From: Odobenus rosmarus divergens
Lineage: Eukaryota; Chordata; Mammalia; Carnivora; Odobenidae
NCBI RefSeq assembly: GCF_000321225.1
Contig: NW_004450331.1
Location: 843,154 to 907,153 of the forward strand
Reading direction: 5' to 3'
DNA length: 64,000 bases
This document shows positions 39,601-45,570 of this stretch, in pieces. A model generated the notes under the pieces. It searched no databases. It saw only the letters and a list, made by a program, of their open reading frames with translations, and was not told the origin of the DNA. Each line of letters opens with the position of its first letter. Positions within the stretch are counted from its first letter, which is position 1. The position numbers and the translations under genes were made by a program.

Positions 39601-42600
39601 TTTAACGATGGCGGGCTGCCCCAACAGCTGTGCCACCGCTCTGCAGGGCTTGGGGGGAACATCAGAGGGGGTCTGTGGGAAGGGATCCCTGGACCATGCC
39701 CAGTGCGGGGGGTATCCCTACAACCGGAAGGGCACAAGACGCCTGGGCAGTCATCACCCACACCCCTGGGCAGGCTGGGCGGTCTGAAAGCACAGGCTTT
39801 GGGCCTGAATCGTAGGGATTCTAAATGCTATTTTTTAAACATTTTAAGTGCAACGGGAAGTGCATATAGCTTACGCGCACAGTCTGGTCAAGTTTTACAA
39901 ACTGCACCAACCCATGATAACCAGCACCCAGATCCAGAAATACATTCTTCTCAGCTCTTAGAAACCGCTTATTAGGAACCTACGGTTTTACCTTTAGACA
40001 TCCAACCTTCAATGAACACCTATTTTCAGACATCTAGGAGATGAGTTATAATTGAAATAAGCAATACAAAAGAAGGCAAAACAAAGTGATTCAGTGCCAC
40101 ACGGGAGAGGAGCTCCCGAGAGGCCGTGTCTCTGCCCCCGCCCCTGTTTGTCTCACACGGGGCGGGGATCCCCGCCCTCCCGCATCCACGTGACCAACTT
40201 GCAAAATGCCAGGACAGCCCAATCCACAGGCACTGCCACCATGCGTCCATGAGCACGTGCTTGGATCTTCTTGGTTTCCTAGGTGGTAAAGAACATACCT
40301 CTAAGACGACTCCCCATCTTCCCCCCAAACTGGAAACACACTGCTAGGTGTTCTAGGTTCAGGAAGAAAACACTGTTTCAGTCCAGTTACCACGAGCCCT
40401 GGTTGTAATCTGAGTAAACACTGCTTTCTCTTGGCTAACACAGCACAATAAAGGGGAAAAAACATTGTGTCAGAGACTGATCCACTGCAAAGCAGGCACA
40501 TTCTTTTTGGAAGGCAGTAAGTACATGATAAAGAAACGTGGACTCCCAACACAAGGCACAAGGCATGTACCACCCCAAGACATTTATTGCAAAGTTCCTT
40601 CTAATAAAGAAAAAAATTTTAAAAAGTACATAAAATACACACCTCAGGGAAAGGCTGCAGTAATTAAAAATGAAAACTGTGAAGACCTCCGAGCTACTAA
40701 GAAATAGCACTGACAGTGCTAAAGACAGAATTCAAACTGCAATCATACTGCAGAAATGGTGACTAAACACAGGCAAACACTGGATGGGAAAGATCTAGAA
40801 AATGACACCCAGGGAGCAGGGGAGGTAGAGCAGTAGTTCCAACTTTGTTTTTATTTCAGCTGCTATGAACAGGATTATCACTTGTACAATACAAAACTCA
40901 TCTAAATACCATTACTGTGTAAAAGCCTTCTGGATCTGATTCATACTCCCATGCTGACTTTTACAGTCAGTATCCAAGGAATCCTGTCCAAAGCCTCATC
41001 TGGCCAGTTTCTAAAAAAGAACCAGACCAGCTGCTGTTAATGCCCCAGCCCTTCTAGTTAAAGGGAGGAGCAAAGGTATTAGGAGAAAACCCCAAAGCGC
41101 TGACAACCCCTTGTATTTAAATACTACATTATACTAAGCATGTCCTTGATCAACTCAATGGCACTGTAAGTTGGACAAAGATGTCTATCCTCCCAATGTT
41201 ATTTCCATGAAAGTTGTGTGACTTGCCGAGATCCCGTGAGTCTACTGGCCAGTCAGGCACTGGCTCTGAGGACAGAATCCTGGCTCAGCCCCTTCCTAGC
41301 TGGGCTGCCCAGAGCAAATGGCTCTACTTCCCCTTATCTTTAAAATATAGATAATACAAGTCATTTCGGAACTACAGTGAGGATTAAATCTGATAAAAGG
41401 AAATGACATTTTCGGGGAGTGGGGGGCGGGATGGCTCTTCAGGTCTTCTCCCATTCCCAAAACCCAAGGCCTTGTAGATCCCCCCCAAAGCACGGCAGGA
41501 GCCAGCTGAGTTCAGGCAAAGGCAGAAGAGGCAAGGAGTTCCAAAGTGAACTTAGTACCCAGCACGTCAGTGCTCAAAGAATATCTGACAAATGGACTAA
41601 CCCAGTCAGGGAGCCCTCTGTCATCAGTTGATGATTAAGAACAGGCAGGAAGCCATCCGCTATCTGAACTCAAACTCTGGCCCCTTTAACTTTGAGACTA
41701 CAGCGTATTTTTGCACTGCATACAGATGGTAGCATTTACCACTGTGGAAAACAAAGTCTCCTGCATGTTATCTTCAGCTGTATTTACCAAATATGCCTCT
41801 GCCTGGTCCTATTTAAAGAGATTCAGAGAGAGAACAAACTGATGGTTACCAGAGGGGAGCTGGAAGAGGAATGGGTGAAAGAGGTAACGGGGATTCAGAG
41901 TGCACTTCTCATGATGAGCCCTGAGTAACGTACACAATTGTTGATTCCCTCTATTGTACACCTGAAACTAATACAACACTGTTTAATAACTATACTGGAA
42001 TTAAAATTAAAAACTTAGAAATAAAAATAAAACATTCAGAAACCACTGCTTTCCAAAAAGAAAATAAAATAGTCCTACTAATATTGTCTTATCTCTATCA
42101 GGTAAGGCTTCTCCATGAGCCTCTATCAATCCCACTTTGGTGAATGAAGCTATGTCTTTTATGAAACAAAATCATATGTTGGAGGTAAAAACTGTAAACT
42201 GTAGCTCAGAGAAAGTGCTGATGGGTAAAGCAGAACTCTCAAGAACAGTTTAAAATGAACATGCCTATTCTATTTGAATGGCTTTATGGATCTTTTTAAT
42301 TTATTGTAATATTCATAAACGGTTTTAAGTCATATAATTATCTCATGGATTACTGTCCCGTGTGCCTGACCAGATCAGAATTGCTGTGATCTCTGAAATT
42401 CCTCCTCATTACTGAGAATTTAGTTCTTCAGGGCAAATCACTGTGCTTGTCCTTCCGAGAAGTCACAAACCATCCCCCTCTGTGAGCAGCTTCTGAGGCT
42501 CTGGGCATACACATTAAGTCAGAGAATGAGAAGACAACACTTTGTAGCTATGAAGTCAGCACCAGAGAAATTCCTCTTTACCACTCCAACAGCATGCTCC

Positions 42601-45094
42601 ATACTATTCCTGAGACCAGTTAGCTGCATTTCTTTCTGTGCGAGTCCAACCTGCACCCTAGAGCAAGAAGAGAGTAACAGGGCAACAGTGACATCCAGGA
42701 CCTGCTGGGTCCTCTGCTAGGAGGCGGAGGTAGTCTCATCCTCCAGAAATTCTGAGCTGCACTGCTGAGAGCTCTCAGAAAGGGACCAGACCCTTGCCTT
42801 CCTTGAGTATTACTCCTGTCGTTCGACATAAAGACACAAAGACACGGTGGTCAGCCCAATAAGGACTACACCCTTGGGAGCTGTGGTCCCAGCCAGTGGA
42901 CATCAAATCCGACACACGGGTGAGGTTGCAAAAAAGCAGAAGCTAGAAAGGACGTTGGTTCAAATCACAGTCTTCTCATAACACTGGGCCTAAGCTGCTT
43001 TGCTGGAAGCCCTTCCCGCTCTGCCCCCTCCAAGGGATGGAAATTCTATTTACTGTATGTGTGAGAGTAAAAACCACTGGGCACTAATGCCGCCTCAGGC
43101 GGTTCATCACACTGCTTTATTCATAAGGCTGGGGGTACAGGGTAGAACCGCATGGATTTAAGATCTTGCTGTGCCTGAAATGTTCATTAAGGGCTCTTAT
43201 CTGCAGTCACCTGCCCACCCCACTGAACCTCTCCACTAATTTAAAGAGTCTATAATCTGCTCACATTTAAATTATGATGAACAGGAACATTTCCACTGGA
43301 AAAAATCGTCATGCATCTTAATTTATGCTGCCAATTAAGTCTTTGGAAAGGGGGGAAAAAAAACTGGTTATCTTACATACAGTAATTTGCCCTAATTGGT
43401 GCATAATGGGTCAGATATAATTTGTGGATTACCCCCACATGGTAAATTGTTTATTTAACGTTTTAGAGGTACCAAAAATTAGCCTTGTTATTTGATGGTA
43501 AAAGGTTCACTCCCGACCACACATTCTGGGGACATTTTAAATCTAAACGTGAACTGTGTATTTAAGTGGTGGAAGTACAGTTTGAGCAAACAACAGGTTT
43601 CTAGAGTCCTGTGTTATCAAGATACACTGATGAAATTCACACGTGGCTCGAGGCTCCTTGAAGAAAGGGTTAAGTCCTAGAGAAATCCAAGCCTCCTAGA
43701 AGCAGAGGATATTGACTCTATGGTAAAGGTCAGTGGAAAATAAAAACAAAAAACTAACCCTGTCTCAGTCCTTACTCTTGTTTCTTTTCCTCACTTTTAA
43801 TACCTCCCCCTCATTGGGGAAATTTAAAAACAGTACTTTCTCATCAACATCCACAACAATTCTCTCTCAAATGTCTAGTTTCAGGAAGCCCTTCGGGCAT
43901 CACTAAATGGCCGAAGCGACCAATCATTAGTGGCTCTGCCTTTAATTGGCACCAGAACCCAGGCAGGTGACAGCGGCCTGGGCTCAGGCACCACTGAACT
44001 CGCTGGGTCGCTTCGGTCTTCTAAGGATACGCCCGGAGCCGCTCCTCCCTCTCCAAGGCCCAGCACCCAGATGGAGAAGTAGTAAAACATTACCAGTCCA
44101 AGGTAAAGTGGAAGCGGTGAGTCAAAGGCACTCAAAAAAGCAAGAAAAAAATCCAACCGTCACAAAGCCTCTCTCGGGGCTCCCACATGCTGCTTCCTTC
44201 CCTTTCTAAAAGTTTTATTTTTAGTTCATTTGAAAAAAGTGGGTACTGCTTACCTCTGAAAATACTAGGTATATTCGTTACTAGAAAGTAAGGAAAAGCT
44301 CTTTTAATAAAATAGAAAACTGAGGTCACGTTCACATTCCCACCACCCACTGAAACATTGCGGGGGGGCTACTCTCAAATGTTTGTAAATGAGATTTTTA
44401 AAACCCAGTTTGGGGTCCTGCTGTGTTTACGGTTTGTGATCTCGGGGCTTTTTGTTTTTTAACTTGGCCTCATGACGTTGCCATTTCCCCCTCCAAGTGG
44501 TTTGAAATTCCTTAAAAACACTTACAAAAGTTCTAGAACAAATACAAGAGCAATTCCTTGCAAATTACACTCCCTCATCCAAGCTGAACCGGACTCCCGG
44601 CAATTTTTTTAGAAAAATTACACTTCTCTGAAACTTCCTCATCTCTGCGCCAATTCCCGGAGAAAGTGGGGGGCGCGCACCAGAAAAGCTCCCCGCACAC
44701 GGCCCCCCGCCCCGGGCCGGATCCACCAGCGCTGCAAACGGAGGCGCTACGCCCCTGCTGCCTCCCGCCCGCACTTCCCTCGAAACGCGTCCACTCCTGG
44801 GGCTCGCGGCCCCAGCGGCCCGGCCTGCGACCCCCGGGCTACCCCCCGGGACCGAGGCGACCGCCGCGCGGGGGGACGCCCAACCTCTCCAGTCCGGGCC
44901 GGCGCAGCGGTGACCCACCGCGCACACCTGCAGGGCGCGCCGCTCCAGCGTTCCCGGGGCGAGGCTGGCCAGGTCCACAACGCGGTGGCCAAGGGCCACG
45001 TTTCCAGCCCAAGGCGGGGAGGAGGGCCGGGCGCAAAGGCATGCCGGCCGGGCTGCGGCGGGACCCTCACCTGGGAGCGAGACGCCAACTCCAT
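3501..45094 (-). CDS. CDCA7L: CDCA7L (cell division cycle associated 7-like; JPO2/R1), complete coding region in ten exons
   Basis: CDCA7L is a nuclear protein that binds MYC and the chromatin tether LEDGF/p75 (PSIP1), and is a paralogue of the ICF-syndrome protein CDCA7. The exons, in transcript order, are 45094-45071, 16837-16697, 12040-11903, 8922-8548, 7183-7112, 6996-6826, 5987-5862, 5016-4867, 4080-3944 and 3531-3501. All introns are GT-AG, and joined in frame they give 454 residues, the length I recall for human CDCA7L. Residues 23-29 (DEEFVGF) and 81-87 (TEEFEGF) match the LEDGF IBD-binding motif. Residues about 105-245 are acidic, Ser-rich and basic patches. Residues about 310-425 form the Cys-rich zf-4CXXC_R1 domain, with C353/C356, C367, C372, C380/C383, C403/C406, C410/C412/C415 and C422. 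The protein ends [10 protein letters not shown]. The first intron is 28 kb and repeat-filled. No disabling change is seen. Confidence 0.96.
3944..4080 (-). CDS. CDCA7L: CDCA7L exon 9 (zinc-binding C-terminal cluster)
   Basis: The exon is 137 nt; acceptor cttccag, donor GTAGGT. It encodes residues 400-444 plus two bases of Ser445. The motif [18 protein letters not shown] followed by DGRCATG is diagnostic of the CDCA7/CDCA7L family; the reading [19 protein letters not shown] identifies CDCA7L rather than CDCA7. Confidence 0.96.
4867..5016 (-). CDS. CDCA7L: CDCA7L exon 8 (zinc-binding CxxC pairs)
   Basis: The exon is 150 nt and phase 0; acceptor ctcag, donor GTAGGA. It encodes residues 350-399, with CHQC, the single cysteines 367 and 372, and FCGPC, then [16 protein letters not shown]. 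All the family's zinc ligands in this stretch are present. Confidence 0.95.
5862..5987 (-). CDS. CDCA7L: CDCA7L exon 7 (start of the Cys-rich domain)
   Basis: The exon is 126 nt and phase 0; acceptor ttttgcag, donor GTAAAT. It encodes residues 308-349, with [17 protein letters not shown] then [20 protein letters not shown]310 and the conserved basic RRRHR block begin the zf-4CXXC_R1 region. Confidence 0.94.
6067..6215 (+). mobile_element. SINEC (tRNA-Lys SINE)
   Basis: The head gcgtgggtggctcaggcagtt is followed by the box-B-like ggatcaagcc and a short CT-rich tail ending aaataaaatctc. The flanks carry ctctcag at 6061-6067 and 6222-6228, a possible target duplication. It lies in CDCA7L intron 7, between exons 8 and 7. 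Confidence 0.88.
6680..6700. repeat. Poly-G tract, 21 G
   Basis: An uninterrupted run of 21 G on the + strand in CDCA7L intron 6, so 21 C in the pre-mRNA. It is unusually long for a G homopolymer and prone to sequencing or assembly error. Confidence 0.9.
6826..6996 (-). CDS. CDCA7L: CDCA7L exon 6
   Basis: The exon is 171 nt and phase 0; acceptor ttttcag, donor GTATTT, which is weaker than the other donors. It encodes residues 251-307, [17 protein letters not shown] to RRRKTISG, and contains the basic stretches typical of CDCA7 family nuclear proteins. Confidence 0.92.
7112..7183 (-). CDS. CDCA7L: CDCA7L exon 5
   Basis: The exon is 72 nt and phase 0; the acceptor ends ccccag and the donor is GTAAGT. 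It encodes residues 227-250, [15 protein letters not shown] to TPNSAS, a short leucine-rich segment. Confidence 0.93.
7184..8547 (-). other. CDCA7L intron 4
   Basis: AT-rich intron between exons 5 and 4. I recognise no transposable element or other feature in it. Confidence 0.5.
8548..8922 (-). CDS. CDCA7L: CDCA7L exon 4 (acidic and basic linker)
   Basis: This is the largest coding exon, 375 nt or 125 codons, residues 102-226; acceptor tgtttag, donor GTAAGG. It holds an acidic run ([10 protein letters not shown]), a basic patch ([10 protein letters not shown]), then [13 protein letters not shown], and ends MNIKENKAM. It is the most variable part of the family and is low in complexity. Confidence 0.95.
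9907..10000 (+). mobile_element. SINEC, older short type
   Basis: The head gcacctggctggctccgtcgg, the 'gactctta' arm, and gagttcaagccccacattggg without the CT-rich tail mark an older tRNA-derived SINE in CDCA7L intron 3. A second copy follows at once. Confidence 0.82.
10007..10150 (+). mobile_element. SINEC, older type
   Basis: It begins ggggcgcttgggtggctcag, has ttcaagccctgtgtcgggct in the box B part, and ends in (AAAAT)n. It sits directly behind the copy at 9907. Confidence 0.88.
10151..11902 (-). other. Rest of CDCA7L intron 3
   Basis: Mixed unique sequence with a T-run at 10251-10267 and no recognised repeat or exon. Confidence 0.45.
11903..12040 (-). CDS. CDCA7L: CDCA7L exon 3 (second LEDGF-binding motif)
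   Basis: The exon is 138 nt and phase 0; acceptor aatttag, donor GTAATA. It encodes residues 56-101, [18 protein letters not shown] onward. [10 protein letters not shown] at 78-87 is the second F-x-G-F motif. Confidence 0.94.
12080..12195 (+). mobile_element. L1 3' end fragment
   Basis: The text gagttgtttaatgggg ... aaattttatgctacgtatattttaccacaataa is the 3' end of a mammalian L1. It is about 115 bp long, 5'-truncated, in CDCA7L intron 2. Confidence 0.7.
13805..13938 (+). mobile_element. SINEC, older type
   Basis: The head gggcacttgggtggcagagt and the stretch gtgagttcaagcccacttggggct with a short A-rich tail place it with the older tRNA-derived carnivore SINEs. Confidence 0.85.
14443..14472. 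repeat. (GGGA)n microsatellite
   Basis: About seven GGGA units in CDCA7L intron 2, G-rich on the + strand. Confidence 0.85.
14945..15470 (-). mobile_element. L1, 3' part on the - strand (twin-priming copy, part 1)
   Basis: The 3' UTR and last ORF2 codons lie on the - strand; the frame reads [20 protein letters not shown], the conserved L1 ORF2 C-terminus. The copy is old and broken. It adjoins a + strand ORF2 piece at 15471, so the insertion has an inverted 5' segment. Confidence 0.85.
15471..15805 (+). mobile_element. L1 ORF2 piece, inverted 5' part of the same insertion (part 2)
   Basis: It starts aatcatcaggaaatgcaaat and encodes the ORF2 stretch just upstream of part 1 ([12 protein letters not shown] ... 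[13 protein letters not shown] ... LLGIYRP), but in the opposite direction. This is the layout expected from twin priming. The flanks gcggctgctttg and gaagcagctttg may be an eroded target duplication. Confidence 0.8.
16697..16837 (-). CDS. CDCA7L: CDCA7L exon 2 (first LEDGF-binding motif)
   Basis: The exon is 141 nt and phase 0 on both sides; acceptor aaaacag, donor GTACGG. It encodes residues 9-55, from [13 protein letters not shown] to [15 protein letters not shown] fits the E-x-x-F-x-G-F type motif that docks on the integrase-binding domain of LEDGF/p75. Confidence 0.95.
17470..18180 (-). mobile_element. Old L1 3' UTR, - strand, split by a SINE
   Basis: Stretches such as ggcagacatcaccctaaaatac and ctgcaactgtccccaaaatg resemble 3' UTRs of ancient mammalian L1. 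A SINE is inserted at 17694-17887. It lies in CDCA7L intron 1. Confidence 0.65.
17694..17887 (-). mobile_element. SINEC on the - strand
   Basis: It reads from poly-T and aagattttatttatttgagag through ggggctcgatccaaggaccc to gagacacccaggtgcccc, the reverse complement of a full SINEC. Flanks tgtgta at both ends may be the target duplication. Confidence 0.92.
18350..19400 (-). mobile_element. Old L1 3' UTR, - strand
   Basis: The stretches ccacattattttgaagcaaatg, ttggccactgggagctcctt and ctggcacaagggtaccaag (here read on the + strand) are typical of ancient L1 3' UTR in reverse. No coding part remains. Confidence 0.6.
19781..19922 (-). mobile_element. SINEC on the - strand
   Basis: Poly-T, a CT/GA-rich arm, gatctcacgaccctgagatc and gagccacccaggcgcc at the right end show a reverse SINEC of an older subtype. 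Confidence 0.88.
20970..21173 (+). mobile_element. SINEC, young copy with perfect target duplication
   Basis: Full length from gggcgcctgggtggctccgt to poly(A). The 15-bp duplication agaacacactctgaa is intact at 20955-20969 and 21174-21188, which shows both borders exactly and suggests a fairly recent insertion. Confidence 0.96.
21598..21636. repeat. (ACT)13 trinucleotide microsatellite
   Basis: Thirteen perfect ACT units in CDCA7L intron 1, just left of a SINE. Likely to vary in length between individuals. Confidence 0.93.
21679..21878 (+). mobile_element. SINEC, young copy
   Basis: The head is gggcgcctgggtggctcagt. Flanking taaaaactgccaacc (21663-21677) and taaaaactgccgacc (21879-21893) form a 14/15 target duplication. 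It is close in sequence to the copies at 20970 and 63851. Confidence 0.95.
22045..22080. repeat. 18-bp tandem duplication
   Basis: The unit cctatacactcgccacat occurs twice head to tail without mismatch. Confidence 0.9.
22923..23345 (+). pseudogene. UBA52: UBA52 processed pseudogene (ubiquitin-ribosomal protein eL40 fusion)
   Basis: The parent gene makes ubiquitin fused to ribosomal protein L40. Here the start ATG has become AGG (22923-22925), followed by readable ubiquitin: [12 protein letters not shown], then [13 protein letters not shown]. Frame and identity are then lost by indels. The L40 half shows as [14 protein letters not shown] and [11 protein letters not shown] pieces from about 23137 on. 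The DNA keeps more of the parent than the protein does, for example gccaagatccaagagaaggag and ctcgcctacacccctgc. There are no introns, and the normal stop is lost; the 3' end gcacctcaatcaagtctcc recalls the parent's UTR with its AATAAA decayed. It cannot make a working protein. It lies in CDCA7L intron 1 on the opposite strand. Confidence 0.88.
23360..24270 (+). mobile_element. L1 3' end, split by a 417-bp insertion
   Basis: The ORF2 tail (gtgatccatcagtggaagaac, attattcagccttaggaagg) runs to 23505 and resumes at 23923 with ggaaattctgtcacatgcc, going on to the L1 3' UTR. The break is flanked by aggaaattct at 23496-23505 and 23923-23932. Confidence 0.8.
24292..24490 (+). mobile_element. SINEC
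   Basis: Full-length copy with head ggggcgcctgggtggctcag, box-B-like gggatcgagccccgcgtcgg and tail aataaataaaatc plus poly(A). It lies just left of the inverted L1 that begins at 24509. Confidence 0.95.
24509..25035 (-). mobile_element. Carnivore L1, 3' part on the - strand (twin-priming copy, part 1)
   Basis: It contains the L1 3' UTR and ORF2 C-terminus on the - strand; the frame reads [20 protein letters not shown] decayed poly-T marks the 3' end at left. Flanking cagagaaaatc (24498-24508) and caaagaaaatc (25571-25581) look like the target duplication of the whole element. Confidence 0.92.
25036..25570 (+). mobile_element. Carnivore L1 ORF2 reverse transcriptase piece, inverted (part 2)
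   Basis: The frame encodes part of the reverse transcriptase domain: [18 protein letters not shown], then [20 protein letters not shown], then, after a frameshift, FADDM. The FADD catalytic motif is visible in the DNA as cgcagatgacatg. It is on the strand opposite to part 1 and belongs upstream of it in an intact L1. It is a dead fragment. Confidence 0.92.
25590..26640. other. CDCA7L intron 1, no clear element
   Basis: About 1 kb of AT-rich sequence between L1 copies in which I recognise no gene or repeat family. Confidence 0.4.
26640..27765 (+). mobile_element. Old L1, 3' third of ORF2 and UTR
   Basis: The stretches gggagaaaatacctacaaacc, catgggcaaaagatgtgagc and gggaaatgcaaattaaaac are L1 ORF2 landmarks in order. 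Many stops break the frame. A simple (AAAG)n tail lies at about 27738-27755. Confidence 0.85.
28780..29835 (+). mobile_element. Old L1 ORF2 3' part, split by a SINE
   Basis: L1 landmarks (caaaggacattatcaagaaag, gggaaatgcgaatcaaaaat, atggaaaacagttcgagg) run in order around the SINE at 28901-29100. The frame has several stops. Confidence 0.88.
28901..29100 (+). mobile_element. SINEC inserted in an L1
   Basis: The copy is flanked by a perfect 16-bp duplication, aagaaagtgaaaggca, at 28885-28900 and 29101-29116, so removal of the SINE restores the L1. Confidence 0.96.
30577..30896 (+). mobile_element. MER2 DNA transposon
   Basis: It runs from taatccttaaacaccatggg through gttgaaaatccacatgcaac and aagctagaaaaaagaaaat to ttattcagggtcaactgt. 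This matches the MER2 non-autonomous Tigger-type element, including its terminal inverted parts. Confidence 0.85.
33546..33568 (+). ncRNA. U6 snRNA 5' fragment (pseudogene) inserted in an L1
   Basis: gtgctcgcttc-a-gcagcacata agrees with the first 22 bases of U6 snRNA except for one base. It lies between two copies of aacatagaaaacaaa (33530-33544 and 33572-33586). Too short to be functional. Confidence 0.85.
33748..33945 (+). mobile_element. SINEC inserted in L1 ORF2
   Basis: Full copy with a perfect 17-bp duplication, aaaaacaggtaacccca, at 33731-33747 and 33946-33962. Confidence 0.97.
34624..34752 (+). mobile_element. SINEC, older short type, in L1
   Basis: It starts ggccccccagctggctcagt, with gttgtgagttcaagccccac and an A-rich tail. 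taaaaagaagaac stands on both sides. Confidence 0.88.
34863..35029 (+). mobile_element. SINEC in L1
   Basis: Head ggggcgcttgggtggctcag, box-B-like gggatcaagtcccacatcgg, tail aaataaataaaatctt then poly(A). Confidence 0.93.
35721..35770 (+). mobile_element. Very short carnivore L1 tail insertion
   Basis: actaatgatgtaatatatgg followed by tgattaacataataaaatta and poly(A) matches the extreme 3' end of carnivore L1. It interrupts an older L1 between ctactatt and ttaagtggtggtgaa, flanked by A-rich duplications. Confidence 0.65.
36446..37185. other. CDCA7L intron 1, little recognised
   Basis: A stretch at about 36690-36830 faintly resembles a MER5-type element. Otherwise I see nothing I can name. 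Confidence 0.3.
37186..37358 (+). mobile_element. SINEC
   Basis: Head ggacacctgggtggctcagt with tail to poly(A) plus 14 extra bases. The duplication taaaaattccacct is at 37172-37185 and 37373-37386. Confidence 0.93.
37902..38107 (+). mobile_element. SINEC with an internal G expansion
   Basis: Head gggggcgcctggggggctca. A run of about 11 G near 37980 and extra gcggga interrupt the usual gcatcgggctccctg stretch. The tail is aaataaattctt then poly(A). Confidence 0.92.
38108..39840. other. CDCA7L intron 1, no clear element
   Basis: GC-rich at first, then AT-rich. It contains an open frame of 188 codons (39409-39975, +), which I could not relate to any family and judge to be chance. Confidence 0.4.
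41270..41400 (+). mobile_element. MIR
   Basis: tcctggctcagccccttcc, then cccttatctttaaaatatag and gtgaggattaaat follow the order of the MIR consensus. Confidence 0.7.
41810..42045 (+). mobile_element. L1 3' end (carnivore type)
   Basis: ctgatggttaccagagggga through catgatgagccctgagtaac and tgtacacctgaaactaatac to ggaattaaaattaaaaac is the carnivore L1 3' UTR, 5'-truncated. Confidence 0.85.
42046..44560. other. Repeat-free block next to the CDCA7L promoter
   Basis: About 2.5 kb in intron 1 with no recognised transposable element. The part at about 43260-43500 is AT-rich, with several TAATTG/CAATTA-like words, the look of a conserved regulatory element. Conservation cannot be judged from one sequence. 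Confidence 0.4.
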
Positions 45095-45570
45095 TCTTCC
45101 CACCCGGGCTCCGGCCTCCTCCTAGCACGCGGCCACGAGAACCTGGCTCGCCACGGGCCGGCGCACGCAGAACACCCGCGGTCGCGCCGCCCGCGCGCTG
45201 CGCCCGGAGCTCCGGCGGGCCGGGGGAGGGGCGCACTCGGCGCCCGGGACAGGGGGAGCGCGCCGCGCCGCCCACTCGGCGCCGCCGCGCCCGGCTGCGA
45301 GCCTCGGGTCTCGGACCAAACTTCGCGACCGGGGAACTTCGCTTCGCCCGCGGCGCGAGAGGGGGCTGCAGATGGGGCGCGGCCCGCGGCGGCTGCCGGT
45401 GCGGGGGCGCCGGGCTCCCCCCTGCAGCGGAGGGAGGGAGTGGAGCCGTCCGGCCGGGTTTCGCGCGGGAGAAATGAGGGGGCAGTCCCGGCGCAGCCTC
45501 CAGCTGGCACGCCCGGCTACGCGCGCCGGATATTTGCAGGGCTTATTCCAGGTCCTGCCCTGAAGCACAT
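44650..45570 (-). promoter_or_regulatory. CpG island and promoter of CDCA7L
   Basis: This stretch is very rich in G+C and in CpG, unlike both flanks, and encloses coding exon 1. It has no clear TATA box near the ATG. TTTCGCGCGGGA at 45459-45470 matches the E2F consensus TTTSSCGC, and tgcgccaatt at 44646-44655 contains a second E2F-like or CCAAT element. Cell-cycle control through E2F would suit this gene family, but that is inference. Long open frames here on both strands come from base composition. Confidence 0.75.
45071..45094 (-). CDS. CDCA7L: CDCA7L coding exon 1
   Basis: The ATG at 45094-45092 starts MELASRSQ, eight codons followed by the donor GTGAGG. The start is chosen because the human protein begins in a similar way (MELA), and the next exon continues IPKEVADIF in phase 0. 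An in-frame ATG three codons upstream (MGR-) is possible but less likely. The exon lies in the CpG island. Confidence 0.88.

Noticed and set aside
39409..39975. Open frame of 188 codons, + strand
   Set aside because: GC-rich chance frame; no family resemblance, no splice or promoter context, inside CDCA7L intron 1.
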